Below the pieces are notes generated by a model, which searched no databases, was not told the DNA's origin, and was given only the letters and a program-made list of their open reading frames with translations. A DNA stretch of 64,000 nucleotides from Crocinitomicaceae bacterium (GTDB lineage: Bacteria > Bacteroidota > Bacteroidia > Flavobacteriales_D > Crocinitomicaceae), in NCBI GenBank assembly GCA_020436025.1, contig JAGQYP010000012.1, forward strand, positions 1-64,000, written 5' to 3'. Shown piece after piece: positions 16,305-25,745 of the stretch. The stretch's first letter is position 1. Every line of letters begins with the position of its first letter. Made by a program: the position numbers and the translations under genes.

Positions 16305-19300
16305 TGCGATTACTCCTTTTATGCATACTATTCCTTGGCGGCAGTTTTCTGCATGCGCAAAATGCTCTTCCATACCGTGAAGGAGGGAAATGGGGCTTGA
16401 TTTCTCCTCAAAAAAAGGTGATTTTAAATCCCGTCTACGATTTCATTTTCAATTTTAAGGATCTTAATTATGCTGTATTCATGCATCATGGAAAGTATGG
16501 TGTGGTGAATCAGAAAGGAAAGGAAATTCTACCTCCCGAGTATAACGAAGTCAAAGTTTTAAATAAACAGTTTTTTGCTTGTCAAAAGAATGGGCTATTC
16601 GAGGTGAAGAATGATAAAGGAAAAACATTTGCCGAGGGCATTTTCAAAAAAGTTACTTCAATAGGCTCAGATTTACTACTGGCTGAAAATGATACTTCCA
16701 AATTGCTGATCAATACAGATCTGGAAATGGAATATTGGGTCAATGGATTCCAGCTGGAAGTCTTTCAAAACACGCTCATATTACACAAACCTGATAGTTG
16801 TGTCGTGATAAACAGAAAGTTAAATGAATTAGCCTATTCATCCGGTCGATATTACTATTACTATAATAATCAGATCTTCTTTTCAACCAATACTTTGGAA
16901 TACCGACTAAAAGATGATTTTCAAGGAAGTTTCGAAAAGGATCATCAACCCATGATGAATTTTAATCTGGATAAATCATGGTATGTCATTCTTAAAAATG
17001 GAAAATATGGAGTGTTTGATCCACTGGAAAAAAAGTACCTCTTAGACCCAGAATTTGATTGGATTGAATGGATGCAAGGGAATTTTTACAAGGTGAAAAA
17101 AGGGGATTTTTTCGGAGTCATTGATCAAAATGGAAAATATTTTTTGGAGGCCAAATACAACGACGTTTTTGCGCTAAACAATGGTTTTTATGTACTCAAT
17201 AGCGATTACAAAGCAGGTTTGTTGAGCCAGTCGGGTGCCACGATCATTCCAACACAATACGATTGGATTTCAGACGAAACAGATTATTATGAAGTTTTTA
17301 AGGATGCCAAACACGGAATTTATTCAATAGGAGGAGTGCAAATCGAACCGCCCATTTATGATGAGATTAGATATGTGGAGGGTGCTTTCAAATGTTATTC
17401 GGGACCTGTGAAAAATAAGGATGGGAAAGTCATCAAATACAAAAAAGTGGTCTCTTTTAGTTTGGAAGGCAATCAGGTCTCTGGTCGTGTCGAATTTCAG
17501 GATGTGGGCATCATCAATATTCAGGATATAAAAAGTAGAACTCGAGCTTCTAGCAATAATTTGACTGTCGGTGTAGATTCAATCTATAGATGGAAAAAAG
17601 AGTTTATGAAATTCAAAGATAAAGCCAATGAATTTGAGATCGGCTTGTGGGGATTGCGCGACTCGGCGTACAGAAGCTACATTCTGAAACCGAAATACGA
17701 TGTGATTGAGGTGTTTTTAGATCGGAATTATACTCTTGCTGGTGCATTTTCTGCAAATTCCAAACACACTTTGATTACTCCGTTTGGAGCCATTCATGGA
17801 CCGAGAGAATACGAGATTATTGATCACGATAACACCAAAAGATTTCAAAAGATTACTGGTTATTTGTCTCTTTCATCGGTGTACAAAAACAAACCTGCTT
17901 TGGAATATTTCACCGGAAAGGAATTTGTTTTTCAATCTATGGATACAGTGGGTGCATTAAAATACACTTTTATAGATAAGGAGAATGAAGAGCATGTTCG
18001 CCGAATTTCAGAATTTGGAGAATATGTGGCATGTAGCCCTAATGATCAGCAATACATCATGCATTCGGGAAATTTTATTTCAAATATCATCGGCAATTTC
18101 AACGATTCCGTCCCATTCAATAAAAGGGAAAGTGCCTATCTAGATTTGAAATTTAAAGATACACCCATGAAAATTGATCATGGAAAATGGAACCTGATCG
18201 ATAGTGAGCACAACAAACTACTTAAAGAAAATTACGATTACCTTGAAAATCCTGTCCGGTCCAAATATTTGTCGGTTAAAAACGGGAATTGGGGGATAAT
18301 TGCCATCGACACGGTTCTCCTGCCGCACCAATTTCGAGAACTGAAAAGAATGAGGTCCAAGGAAGATTCAGTTTTAATTAGTGCCCAAAAAGAATTTCAG
18401 GAATTTATCATCGATAGCCTGGGTAACAAATATGAAATCCCGAATGGAAGAACCATTTTGAAAAGAGAAGGGGAGGCAGTCATTTATTCGGAAAATGGAA
18501 AAAATGGTTTACTAAACGAACAACTTGAGGTATTGATCCCTGCGGATTATGGTAGATTGAAACATCTGGGACACAACTGGTACCGTTTTCGAAAAAAAGG
18601 GAAATTAGGTTTAGTTCATGCCAATGGAAATGAAATTCCCCCTGTTTTTTCAGAATTAACACCTATTAGTGAAAGTTATGTTTTGTTTGAACAAAGACGA
18701 AAATTAGGCGTTCTCAATCATCATGGGGATACCTTGATTCCACCTAAATATGAGAAGATAGAGTTCATAGAGGATCGCTTTGTTGCCAGGGAAAACGGCT
18801 CTTATTTTTTGATCGATCCTGAAATTTTGAAACCAAAAAAATTGAAAGGGGAATTCAAATCTCAATTCAAGAATTGGCTGATTTTTCAAAACGGGAATGC
18901 ATTAGTTTTTTATGATTTTCAGGGAAAACTGACACACAAGATTCCAAATTCGGGCTTTGTGAATTGCAATAAGGATTTGGTCCATGTTCGATCAGAAGAG
19001 GGAAATCAGTTTTACTCAGATCCCGAAACTTTAGTACACACGGAGCAAGGGAAGACGGATCTTCTTACCGGCCTCTATTTTCAAAAATATTTTGATCGCG
19101 AAAAAGTGCTGATGAAAGCAGGAGTCAAAGAGGAAATTGACAAAGGAGGAATCATGAAAATCTCAGAGTATGGCGATTTTCTGGTCTATAAAAGCAATGG
19201 AAAATACAGATTGAGAAATACAAAAACAGATGATAGATTTGATTTTGAAGGAAATCTCGCGAAGATCGTTTCTTATCATCAAGACTATTTTGTAGTGCAA

Positions 19301-19663
19301 TATACCGATCGAACAATGGCCTATGTAGATCTGGAAGCAAAACCCATTTACAACAGAGAATTTGAGGAATGTAGTCCCTTTATCAGTGGATATGCCATTG
19401 TAAAAGAAGACGACGAAACCAAAATCTTTTTTAAAGATGGTACCATGATTGAAGGTTTGGTATATCATCAAATACGTCCTTTAATCGGAGGCTATTTCAA
19501 AGCACAAATCTTGAAGCAGTATGGATTAGTTGATGAAAACAAAGGTGTGCTGGTGGAAGCAGAATACGATAAAATCCAATTTTCCAATGGCAATATCGTA
19601 CAACTAGTAAAAGATGGAGATGTTTTTTACTATGATTTTTCTTCTGAAACTTTTATAAAGTGA
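16304..19663 (+). CDS. WG-repeat protein, 1119 residues
   Basis: A signal peptide (LLLLCILFLGGSFLHAQ) is followed by many WG-type repeats of about 45-50 residues across most of the length. Examples are GGKWGLISPQKKVILNPVYD, GKYGVVNQKGKEILPPEYN, GVIDQNGKYFLEAKYND, GLLSQSGATIIPTQYD, GLVHANGNEIPPVFSE and YGLVDENKGVLVEAEYD. WG repeats fold as beta-sheets or propellers and usually bind partners. No catalytic domain is visible. It is the second gene of a two-gene operon with the lipoprotein upstream. Export is clear; role is not. Confidence 0.9.
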   Translation: MRLLLLCILFLGGSFLHAQNALPYREGGKWGLISPQKKVILNPVYDFIFNFKDLNYAVFMHHGKYGVVNQKGKEILPPEYNEVKVLNKQFFACQKNGLFEVKNDKGKTFAEGIFKKVTSIGSDLLLAENDTSKLLINTDLEMEYWVNGFQLEVFQNTLILHKPDSCVVINRKLNELAYSSGRYYYYYNNQIFFSTNTLEYRLKDDFQGSFEKDHQPMMNFNLDKSWYVILKNGKYGVFDPLEKKYLLDPEFDWIEWMQGNFYKVKKGDFFGVIDQNGKYFLEAKYNDVFALNNGFYVLNSDYKAGLLSQSGATIIPTQYDWISDETDYYEVFKDAKHGIYSIGGVQIEPPIYDEIRYVEGAFKCYSGPVKNKDGKVIKYKKVVSFSLEGNQVSGRVEFQDVGIINIQDIKSRTRASSNNLTVGVDSIYRWKKEFMKFKDKANEFEIGLWGLRDSAYRSYILKPKYDVIEVFLDRNYTLAGAFSANSKHTLITPFGAIHGPREYEIIDHDNTKRFQKITGYLSLSSVYKNKPALEYFTGKEFVFQSMDTVGALKYTFIDKENEEHVRRISEFGEYVACSPNDQQYIMHSGNFISNIIGNFNDSVPFNKRESAYLDLKFKDTPMKIDHGKWNLIDSEHNKLLKENYDYLENPVRSKYLSVKNGNWGIIAIDTVLLPHQFRELKRMRSKEDSVLISAQKEFQEFIIDSLGNKYEIPNGRTILKREGEAVIYSENGKNGLLNEQLEVLIPADYGRLKHLGHNWYRFRKKGKLGLVHANGNEIPPVFSELTPISESYVLFEQRRKLGVLNHHGDTLIPPKYEKIEFIEDRFVARENGSYFLIDPEILKPKKLKGEFKSQFKNWLIFQNGNALVFYDFQGKLTHKIPNSGFVNCNKDLVHVRSEEGNQFYSDPETLVHTEQGKTDLLTGLYFQKYFDREKVLMKAGVKEEIDKGGIMKISEYGDFLVYKSNGKYRLRNTKTDDRFDFEGNLAKIVSYHQDYFVVQYTDRTMAYVDLEAKPIYNREFEECSPFISGYAIVKEDDETKIFFKDGTMIEGLVYHQIRPLIGGYFKAQILKQYGLVDENKGVLVEAEYDKIQFSNGNIVQLVKDGDVFYYDFSSETFIK

Positions 19664-19706
19664 ACTATTGTGATGTTCACTGTAGAATTCACTCTACTCT
19701 CAAAAT

Positions 19707-20006
19707 TCAATCCTCATTTTCTTTTATTTCTCCTCTAGATTCAACGCATTTTCGAATGGCTTCATGAACATATTTTTGCGCTTTTTCATTGGAACCACAT
19801 TTCTCTAATAACATTTTATTGAGAATTTCTTTGCATTCCATGGGATTGTTTTCTTTCAGAGAATCGGCGTCAATCATGCATTTGCAATACATTTCTGAAG
19901 CTTCGTCCAGATCCATTTTCATTTCGTCAAATTCCTTATTGGTGGCTGCATTGTTGCAAGCCAAGAAGATTGGAACAAGTGATATGTAAAATAGTGTTCG
20001 CCACAT
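19707..20006 (-). CDS. Short cysteine-containing lipoprotein
   Basis: A 99-residue protein: lipoprotein signal with FLAC, then a charged domain with further cysteines (YCKCM, MECKE, EKCG, RKCVE). The spacing suggests disulphides or metal binding in a small helical domain. I do not recognise a family. It is convergent with the WG-repeat gene and divergent from the peptidase gene, so it is probably transcribed alone. Confidence 0.72.
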   Translation of the reverse strand: MWRTLFYISLVPIFLACNNAATNKEFDEMKMDLDEASEMYCKCMIDADSLKENNPMECKEILNKMLLEKCGSNEKAQKYVHEAIRKCVESRGEIKENED

Positions 20007-20051
20007 ATGATGCTATAAAAATAAACAATATTAAAATTTTCTTAAAATCTA

Positions 20052-20080
20052 TTGGTTTTAAATTTCTTCCCTTATTTTTG
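20052..20080 (+). promoter_or_regulatory. Bacteroidota-type promoter of the peptidase operon
   Basis: TTG (20052-20054), an 18-base spacer and TATTTTTG (20073-20080) match TTG-N17-23-TAnnTTTG. The predicted start is about 40 bases before the peptidase ATG. Confidence 0.6.
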
Positions 20081-20125
20081 ATCTTCCCTGAATCGATCAG
20101 CCGTCAATACAGAAAAACACAGTTT

Positions 20126-22249
20126 ATGATGAAAAATATATTTGGTCTTGTTCTTTTATTTTTGGTTTCAACAACTAGTTGGTCCCAGAATGAATTATCC
20201 CTTGCTGATGCAGTAAGTCAGCAATACAGAAAATTTTATCCTGAACATATAGTTGGGTTTAAATGGATCCCCGGTACAAACATGTATTCGAATATTGAAG
20301 GGTACATGACCGTAGATATCCATGATTCAAAAGGAGTTGGACTGGAAAAAATTAGTATCCAGGCGCTTAATGATGCCTGTGGGACAACTTTCCCATACAT
20401 CGCCAATGTAGATTGGATCAATTCCGAAGAGTTTTACCTGTTTGATGGAAAATCCTATTTCAAATACAATTGGAAAACCAAAAAGGGAAAAAGAATTGCC
20501 AAAGCAAATTTTGATTTCGAAAATGAACAAATCCAAATCGAAACTGGAAATGTGGCTCATACGCATGAGAACAATCTTTTCGTAACGAACGAAACTGCAA
20601 CCATCAATGTAACGGATTTCGACGATCCAAACATTGTTTCTGGTCAAGCCATTGCAAGATCTGAATTCGGAATCACGAATGGTATTTTTTGGTCGCCAAA
20701 AGGAAATAAACTGGCTTTCTATCAAAAGGATGAATCCAATGTAGGCGACTATCCATTGCTGGATATTTCTCAAACTCCGGGGAAATTAATTTCAATAAAA
20801 TACCCAATGGCAGGTCAAGGTTCCGAAAAAGCTAAAGTTGGAGTTTTTGATGTGGCTAGTAAAAAGGTGCTTTATCTAGAATTTAAAGGAGGAAAAGAAC
20901 ATTATTATACAAATGTATCGTGGACTCCAGATGAGAAAAAAATCCTGGTAGCTGAATTGAATCGTGAGCAAAATCATATGCATTTAAATGTGTACGATGC
21001 ACAAACAGGAAAATTTTTGGAGACCTTGTTTGAAGAAAAACATGAGAAGTATGTGGAACCTGAACACCCTGCTTTCTTCCTTCCGGAAAATGCTTCTAAG
21101 TTTGTTTGGGTGACTGAAAAAGATGGCTTCAATAATTTGTACTTGTTCGACATGCAATCCAAAAAGGAAACACAGCTTACCAAAAACAGATGGGTAGTCA
21201 AAGAAGTATTGGAGGTGACAAGCAAAGGGGCGTACTTTACTGGAACTGGAGAAGATCCTAAAGCCACACATTTGTTTTATGTTGATTTTAATGGCAAGCA
21301 AACTCAACTTACAAGCCAAAGTGGAACACATAGTGTAGTGCTTAACTTGGAAAAAGGGTTGATTTTTGATCAGTTTTCAGATATCAATACTCCAAATGTA
21401 GCTCAGATCATCAATACCAAGGGAAAAGTGATGAAGGAACTTGTAAGAGCAAAAAATCCTTTCGAAACTTTCAAGATCACCATGGGAAAAGCGGAGTATG
21501 GCTGGATCAAAGCGAAAGATGAAACAAGTTTAGCTTATCGTCTAATTAAACCTTCCAATTTTGATGAATCGAAAAAGTACCCGGTTTTGGTTTATGTTTA
21601 TGGCGGACCACATGCGCAATTGATCACAGATTCGTGGCTTGGAGGTGCAAGTTTATGGATGTACTGGATGGCCGAACAAGGGTATTTGGTTTTCACTGTG
21701 GATGGCCGTGGATCTGCAAATAGAGGTCGCGACTTTGAAAATGTGATTCACAGAAATCTGGGAAAACATGAAATCGAGGATCAAATGTCAGGGGTGAAAT
21801 TCCTGAAATCTTTGCCCTATGTGGATGACTCGAGAATGGCTGTTCACGGATGGAGTTTCGGAGGATACATGACCATTTCCATGATGCTGAAAAAAGCGGG
21901 TGTGTTCAATGTTGGAGTAGCGGGCGGACCTGTAACCGATTGGGCTTATTATGAGGTGATGTACGGAGAACGATATATGGACATGCCTGAAGAAAATCCA
22001 GAAGGATATGAAGAAACAGCATTGAGAAATCACGTGGATAAATTGGAAGGTAAACTGATGTTGATTCACGGAACGGCAGATAACGTAGTGGTGATGCAAC
22101 ACAGTTTGGATCTTATCAAAAACTTTATTGACAAAGGAAAACAAGTGGATTTCTTTCCTTACCCTATGCATGAACACAATGTGTATGGTAAAGATCGCAT
22201 TCACTTGATGACTAAAGTCTTGGAATACATAATCAATAACAACAAATAA
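20126..22249 (+). CDS. Exported S9 prolyl oligopeptidase (DPP-IV-like)
   Basis: A 707-residue serine peptidase: signal peptide (FGLVLLFLVSTTSWSQ), N-terminal DPP-IV propeller, and an alpha/beta-hydrolase domain at the C-terminus. The catalytic set is Ser577 in HGWSFGGYM, Asp652 in HGTADNVV and His684 in HEHNVYG. Such enzymes remove X-Pro or X-Ala dipeptides from peptides in the periplasm or at the surface. I chose ATG 20126 (or 20129) at the signal peptide, because the much longer reading starts at a TTG inside the divergent promoter region. A lipoprotein gene follows 7 bases later. Confidence 0.94.
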   Translation: MMKNIFGLVLLFLVSTTSWSQNELSLADAVSQQYRKFYPEHIVGFKWIPGTNMYSNIEGYMTVDIHDSKGVGLEKISIQALNDACGTTFPYIANVDWINSEEFYLFDGKSYFKYNWKTKKGKRIAKANFDFENEQIQIETGNVAHTHENNLFVTNETATINVTDFDDPNIVSGQAIARSEFGITNGIFWSPKGNKLAFYQKDESNVGDYPLLDISQTPGKLISIKYPMAGQGSEKAKVGVFDVASKKVLYLEFKGGKEHYYTNVSWTPDEKKILVAELNREQNHMHLNVYDAQTGKFLETLFEEKHEKYVEPEHPAFFLPENASKFVWVTEKDGFNNLYLFDMQSKKETQLTKNRWVVKEVLEVTSKGAYFTGTGEDPKATHLFYVDFNGKQTQLTSQSGTHSVVLNLEKGLIFDQFSDINTPNVAQIINTKGKVMKELVRAKNPFETFKITMGKAEYGWIKAKDETSLAYRLIKPSNFDESKKYPVLVYVYGGPHAQLITDSWLGGASLWMYWMAEQGYLVFTVDGRGSANRGRDFENVIHRNLGKHEIEDQMSGVKFLKSLPYVDDSRMAVHGWSFGGYMTISMMLKKAGVFNVGVAGGPVTDWAYYEVMYGERYMDMPEENPEGYEETALRNHVDKLEGKLMLIHGTADNVVVMQHSLDLIKNFIDKGKQVDFFPYPMHEHNVYGKDRIHLMTKVLEYIINNNK

Positions 22250-22256
22250 TAGAAAA

Positions 22257-22799
22257 ATGAAAAAAATCGGATTAACATTTATAGCTCTAGCTTCCTTAGT
22301 TTTAGTTTCTTGTGGAGGTGAAGAGAAATCAGAAGATAAAAAGAAAGACAACAAAGAAGCATCTAACGAAGGTGAAGAAAATGTAGAGGCTCCAAAAGAA
22401 GTAGCAATGGTTGAAATGGATTTGTCTGAACATGGATATCCCCTAACGATCATGGTCCCAGAAGGAGCAACTTTCGAAAAAGGTAACTACAATGATTTGA
22501 TCAAGACAGCGGATGGAAAATTTGGAATTACCATTGAAACCATGGATTGGGGCAAAGATGAAGCTTTAGATGAGGCAAAGAAAAATGATGTCAACAAACT
22601 AAAAGAAATCTTGGAAGAGTCTGAAAATGGATACTTCATTCAAACAGAAGTTATGGGAAAAGATGATTTTCACATGTACATGTCTTTCCCAGCGCCTGAA
22701 GATGAATTATACATCTTCCAAAATGAAAAAGGTGCGATGAGAACAAAAGCAGAAGCTACAACCATGTACGAAAGCTTAAAGTCGATCAAACAGAAATAA
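22257..22799 (+). CDS. Acidic lipoprotein co-transcribed with the DPP-IV-like peptidase
   Basis: A 180-residue lipoprotein (lipobox LVSC) with a highly charged linker of Glu and Lys (about 23-46) and a compact domain containing GYPLTIMVPEGATFEKGNY and FGITIETMDWGK. The linker would hold the domain off the membrane. No named family is recognised. It starts seven bases after the peptidase stop and is followed by a strong terminator, so it belongs to that operon. Confidence 0.83.
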   Translation: MKKIGLTFIALASLVLVSCGGEEKSEDKKKDNKEASNEGEENVEAPKEVAMVEMDLSEHGYPLTIMVPEGATFEKGNYNDLIKTADGKFGITIETMDWGKDEALDEAKKNDVNKLKEILEESENGYFIQTEVMGKDDFHMYMSFPAPEDELYIFQNEKGAMRTKAEATTMYESLKSIKQK

Positions 22800-22807
22800 A
22801 ATTAACT

Positions 22808-22831
22808 GCGCAGGATTTCGAAATCCTGCGC
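22808..22831 (+). terminator. Terminator of the peptidase operon
   Basis: An exact 24-base palindrome, arms GCGCAGGATTTC and complement, followed by TTTTATTT. The same stem, slightly decayed, recurs in the tandem repeats immediately downstream. Confidence 0.85.
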
Positions 22832-22846
22832 TTTTATTTAGATTTC

Positions 22847-23090
22847 CAGATACCAGATCCAAGACAAAGCTGCGAAGGATTCCCAAATCCTGCGCAAAAC
22901 AGGAGTGAATAAGACTCTAGATTTTCAGATACCAGATCCAAGACAAAGCTGCGAAGGATTCCCAAATCCTGCGCAAAACAGGAGTGAATAAGACTCTAGA
23001 TTTTCAGATTCCAGATACCAGATCCAAGACAAAGCTGCGGAGGATTCCCAAATCCTATGCAAAATAGGAGTGAATAAGATACTAGACTCC
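22847..23090 (+). repeat. Three tandem copies of a 79-86 base repeat
   Basis: Units begin CAGATACCAGATCC at 22847, 22926 and 23012, giving periods of 79 and 86 (the third has a short insertion). Each contains an AAGGATTCCCAAATCCT hairpin core and AGGAGTGAATAAGA. Copies 1 and 2 are nearly identical and copy 3 has diverged, as expected of old tandem duplication. A single further copy lies at 25593-25637, beyond the molybdoenzyme gene. No coding function and no regular spacers, so it is not CRISPR. Confidence 0.9.
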
Positions 23091-23220
23091 AGACGCTAGA
23101 TGCAAGACTATTTTTCTATAATCTAGAAGTCTGATAATCTGACAATCTGAAAGTCTTGCAGTCTTGCAATCTGATAATCTATTAATCCAGCATCCAGAAG
23201 TCTAAAAATCCAATAGTCCA
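23091..23220 (+). repeat. Degenerate AATCTGA / AGTCTTGCA repeat tract
   Basis: A roughly 130-base run of short related words (AATCTGATAATCT, AGTCTTGCA, AATCCAG, AGTCTAAAA). It continues the repeat block upstream of the molybdoenzyme. The same words occur at 3055-3091 and 25680-25745. The rest of the gap to 23321 has no recognisable gene; it must hold the promoter of the next gene but no clean box was found. Confidence 0.75.
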
Positions 23221-23321
23221 ACACACCACCTTCTTTTGATAAACCATTTTGTTTAAGGATAACTTCCCAATTCATTTTCAGTAAAATCTCTTATTTTAGT
23301 CCGACTAGGAGAAATGGAACT

Positions 23322-25553
23322 ATGGAAACAAATCGAAAGGAATACACTTTTTGTAGAATTTGCGAATCTTTATGTGGATTAGAGGTTGAGTTTGAAGGGG
23401 ATCAGATTAAAAAAATTCTACCGGATACCGAGCATGTTACAACAAGAGGTTTTGCCTGCCCTAAAGGTTTGAAACAACATCATCTGTTCAATTCCCCAGA
23501 TCGATTAAAATATCCGATGAAACGAATCGGAAAAGAGTGGATTCGTATATCATGGGATCAGGCCATGGCTGAAATTGGTGCCAAAGTGAAAAAAATTCGA
23601 AAGGATTATTCTCCACAATCGATTGGAATGTATGTGGGAACTGCAGCCGGATTTTCGGTCTTGCACCCTGTTTTTGCTCAAGGTTTTATGGATGCGATTG
23701 GTTCAAAAAGTATGTATGCTTCGGCAACACAAGATTGTTCCAATAAATTCGCGGTTTCGGAGCATATGTATGGTTTTCCTTTTACTTTGCCACATCCAGA
23801 TATTTTAAATACAAAGTGCTTTATCGTTGTAGGAGCCAATCCCTTGGTTTCCAAATGGTCTTTTCTTCAAGTGCCTAACCCGAGTCTCCATCTAAAAGAA
23901 ATGGAAAGAAGGGGATGCAAATTGTATTTCGTAGATCCAAGAAAAACGGAATCAGCAAAGGTCGCAGGTCAACACATTTTTATTCGTCCGGGTACGGATG
24001 TTTACTTTTATTTGGCTTTTCTCAATGAATTAATCCGAATTGGAGGGGTAGATGAATCGAGGGTGCAAGAATACATGAAGAATTTTGATGAGATTAAAAA
24101 AGCTTGTGCAGAATGGACTCCGGAAAAAGCGGAAAAAGTTACGCAAATGCCTGCAGATACCCTTCGTCAAATGGTGGCAGATTACCATCAGGCTGATGGG
24201 GCATCTCTCTATTGTTCAACGGGAGTGAACATGGGAGGGATGGGAGTGCTTGCCTTCTGGATTCAAGAAGTGATTAATGCGGTGAGTGGAAATTTGGATA
24301 GAAAAGGAGGGACTCTTGTTGGAAAAGGGGTTATCGATTTCCCAAAATTTGGCGCTAAAAATGGCTTACTCATGCAAGATGCTCGATCGCGAATCGGAAA
24401 TCATAGAAAGGTAAATGATGCTTATCCTGGAGGTGTCCTTGCAGATGAAATACTAACTCCAGGTGAAGGCCAACTCAAAGCCATGTTCATCACTGGGGGT
24501 AATCCTTTGATCACCATGGCAAACAGTAATAAATTGAGGAAAGCTTTTCAGGAACTGGAACTTTTGGTGACGCTGGATATCCTGCCCAATGAAACGGGAT
24601 CCCTGGCACATTACATGTTGCCTTGTACTTCTCCTTTAGAGCGTTCAGATCTTCCTTTTATTTTTCCGTTGATGCTCGGATTACAAACCAAACCCTACTT
24701 ACAAGCTACGAAACCAATTCTTCCTCCAGTAGGAGAAGTTCGAGATGAAGCTACGATCTACCTGGATTTGTGTAAAGCAAGTGGAGTCAATTTATTTGGT
24801 AGTCGAGTGGCTCAATTGTTCATGGAGAATCTTAAAAAGTTGAGGTCTTTCAGACAAAAAGAAGATGAACAGCCTGCTCTTCCTCAAGAATTTTTGTTGC
24901 ATCTTTTGTTGAAAATTACTGGTCAACCAGGATTTAAAAAGATCCTGAAAAATCGCCATGGTTTGATGCGCAATCCACATGAAATTGGAAGTTTTCTGGG
25001 AAGTAGAGTTTATACAAACGATCAGAAGGTAGACTTGGCTCCGAAAGTGTTGATGGATCAATTTAAGAAGATTGAAGATGAATATGATAAAGAGCTAAAC
25101 AGTGCGCATATATTCAAACTGATTACTAAAAGACATGTAAATACCCATAATTCCTGGACGCATAACTTCGAGGAGTTTGTTAGTGGAGAGTTCCACACGA
25201 ATTATTTGTACATCCATCCACACGATGCAGCTGAATTAGGATTGGAAAACAAAGACCTGGTGGATGTGTCATCTAAAACGGCTACGGTACGATTACCAGT
25301 GAAGTTCTTGGAAGATCTCATGCCCAAAACAGTTGCCCTTCCTCATGGTTGGGGTCATCAGTCGAGCAGACAAAATGTTGCAAACAAAACAAAAGGGGTC
25401 AATGTTAATGTGCTCGCCGCAGACGGACCCGATCAAATAGAAGAAGTCTCAGGTATGGCCCACCTAACAGGAATTCCAGTGAAAATTGAGAAAGCCAAGG
25501 GTAAACAAGCACACTCCTGGTCTGGATTGGAGCAAGATATTTTGGAAGTTTGA
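23322..25553 (+). CDS. Molybdopterin oxidoreductase of the DMSO-reductase family
   Basis: A 743-residue protein with an N-terminal 4Fe-4S site (C11-x2-C14-x3-C18...C46, FCRICESLCG...GFACPKG), then molybdopterin-binding domains and a C-terminal MopB-type domain (about 620-725, SWTHN...YLYIHPHDAAELGLENKDLV). It lacks a Tat signal, so it is probably cytoplasmic. The molybdenum-ligand region is near SATQDCSNKF; whether that cysteine is the ligand is not certain. Members include formate dehydrogenases, nitrate reductases and thiosulfate/polysulfide enzymes; the substrate cannot be told. No partner subunit or cofactor gene is adjacent, and repeats bracket the gene on both sides. Confidence 0.88.
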   Translation: METNRKEYTFCRICESLCGLEVEFEGDQIKKILPDTEHVTTRGFACPKGLKQHHLFNSPDRLKYPMKRIGKEWIRISWDQAMAEIGAKVKKIRKDYSPQSIGMYVGTAAGFSVLHPVFAQGFMDAIGSKSMYASATQDCSNKFAVSEHMYGFPFTLPHPDILNTKCFIVVGANPLVSKWSFLQVPNPSLHLKEMERRGCKLYFVDPRKTESAKVAGQHIFIRPGTDVYFYLAFLNELIRIGGVDESRVQEYMKNFDEIKKACAEWTPEKAEKVTQMPADTLRQMVADYHQADGASLYCSTGVNMGGMGVLAFWIQEVINAVSGNLDRKGGTLVGKGVIDFPKFGAKNGLLMQDARSRIGNHRKVNDAYPGGVLADEILTPGEGQLKAMFITGGNPLITMANSNKLRKAFQELELLVTLDILPNETGSLAHYMLPCTSPLERSDLPFIFPLMLGLQTKPYLQATKPILPPVGEVRDEATIYLDLCKASGVNLFGSRVAQLFMENLKKLRSFRQKEDEQPALPQEFLLHLLLKITGQPGFKKILKNRHGLMRNPHEIGSFLGSRVYTNDQKVDLAPKVLMDQFKKIEDEYDKELNSAHIFKLITKRHVNTHNSWTHNFEEFVSGEFHTNYLYIHPHDAAELGLENKDLVDVSSKTATVRLPVKFLEDLMPKTVALPHGWGHQSSRQNVANKTKGVNVNVLAADGPDQIEEVSGMAHLTGIPVKIEKAKGKQAHSWSGLEQDILEV

Positions 25554-25592
25554 TCGAACTTTAAGGCAACGAAAGGTTTAGGAAAAACTGTT

Positions 25593-25745
25593 GCGAAGGA
25601 TTCCCAAATCCTACGCAAAACCGGAGTGAACAAGACTCGAGACACAAGATTCAAGACACAAGATTCAAGACTATTTTCTATAATCTAAAAGTCTGATAAT
25701 CTTGCAATCTGAAAATCTTGTAGTCTGGCAATCTGAAAATCTAAA
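25593..25745 (+). repeat. Downstream copy of the repeat family, running into the pssA stop
   Basis: GCGAAGGATTCCCAAATCC...GGAGTGAACAAGACTC (25593-25637) matches the 79-base units of 22847-23090, followed by the AATCTGA/AATCTTG word tract. The tract runs up to and includes the pssA stop codon at 25741-25743. Same orientation as the upstream block, so the two blocks flank the molybdoenzyme as direct repeats. Confidence 0.75.

Noticed and set aside
22847..23090. Regular repeats that might be a CRISPR array
   Set aside because: Units are 79-86 bases and almost wholly alike, with no constant repeat plus variable spacer, and no cas genes are nearby.
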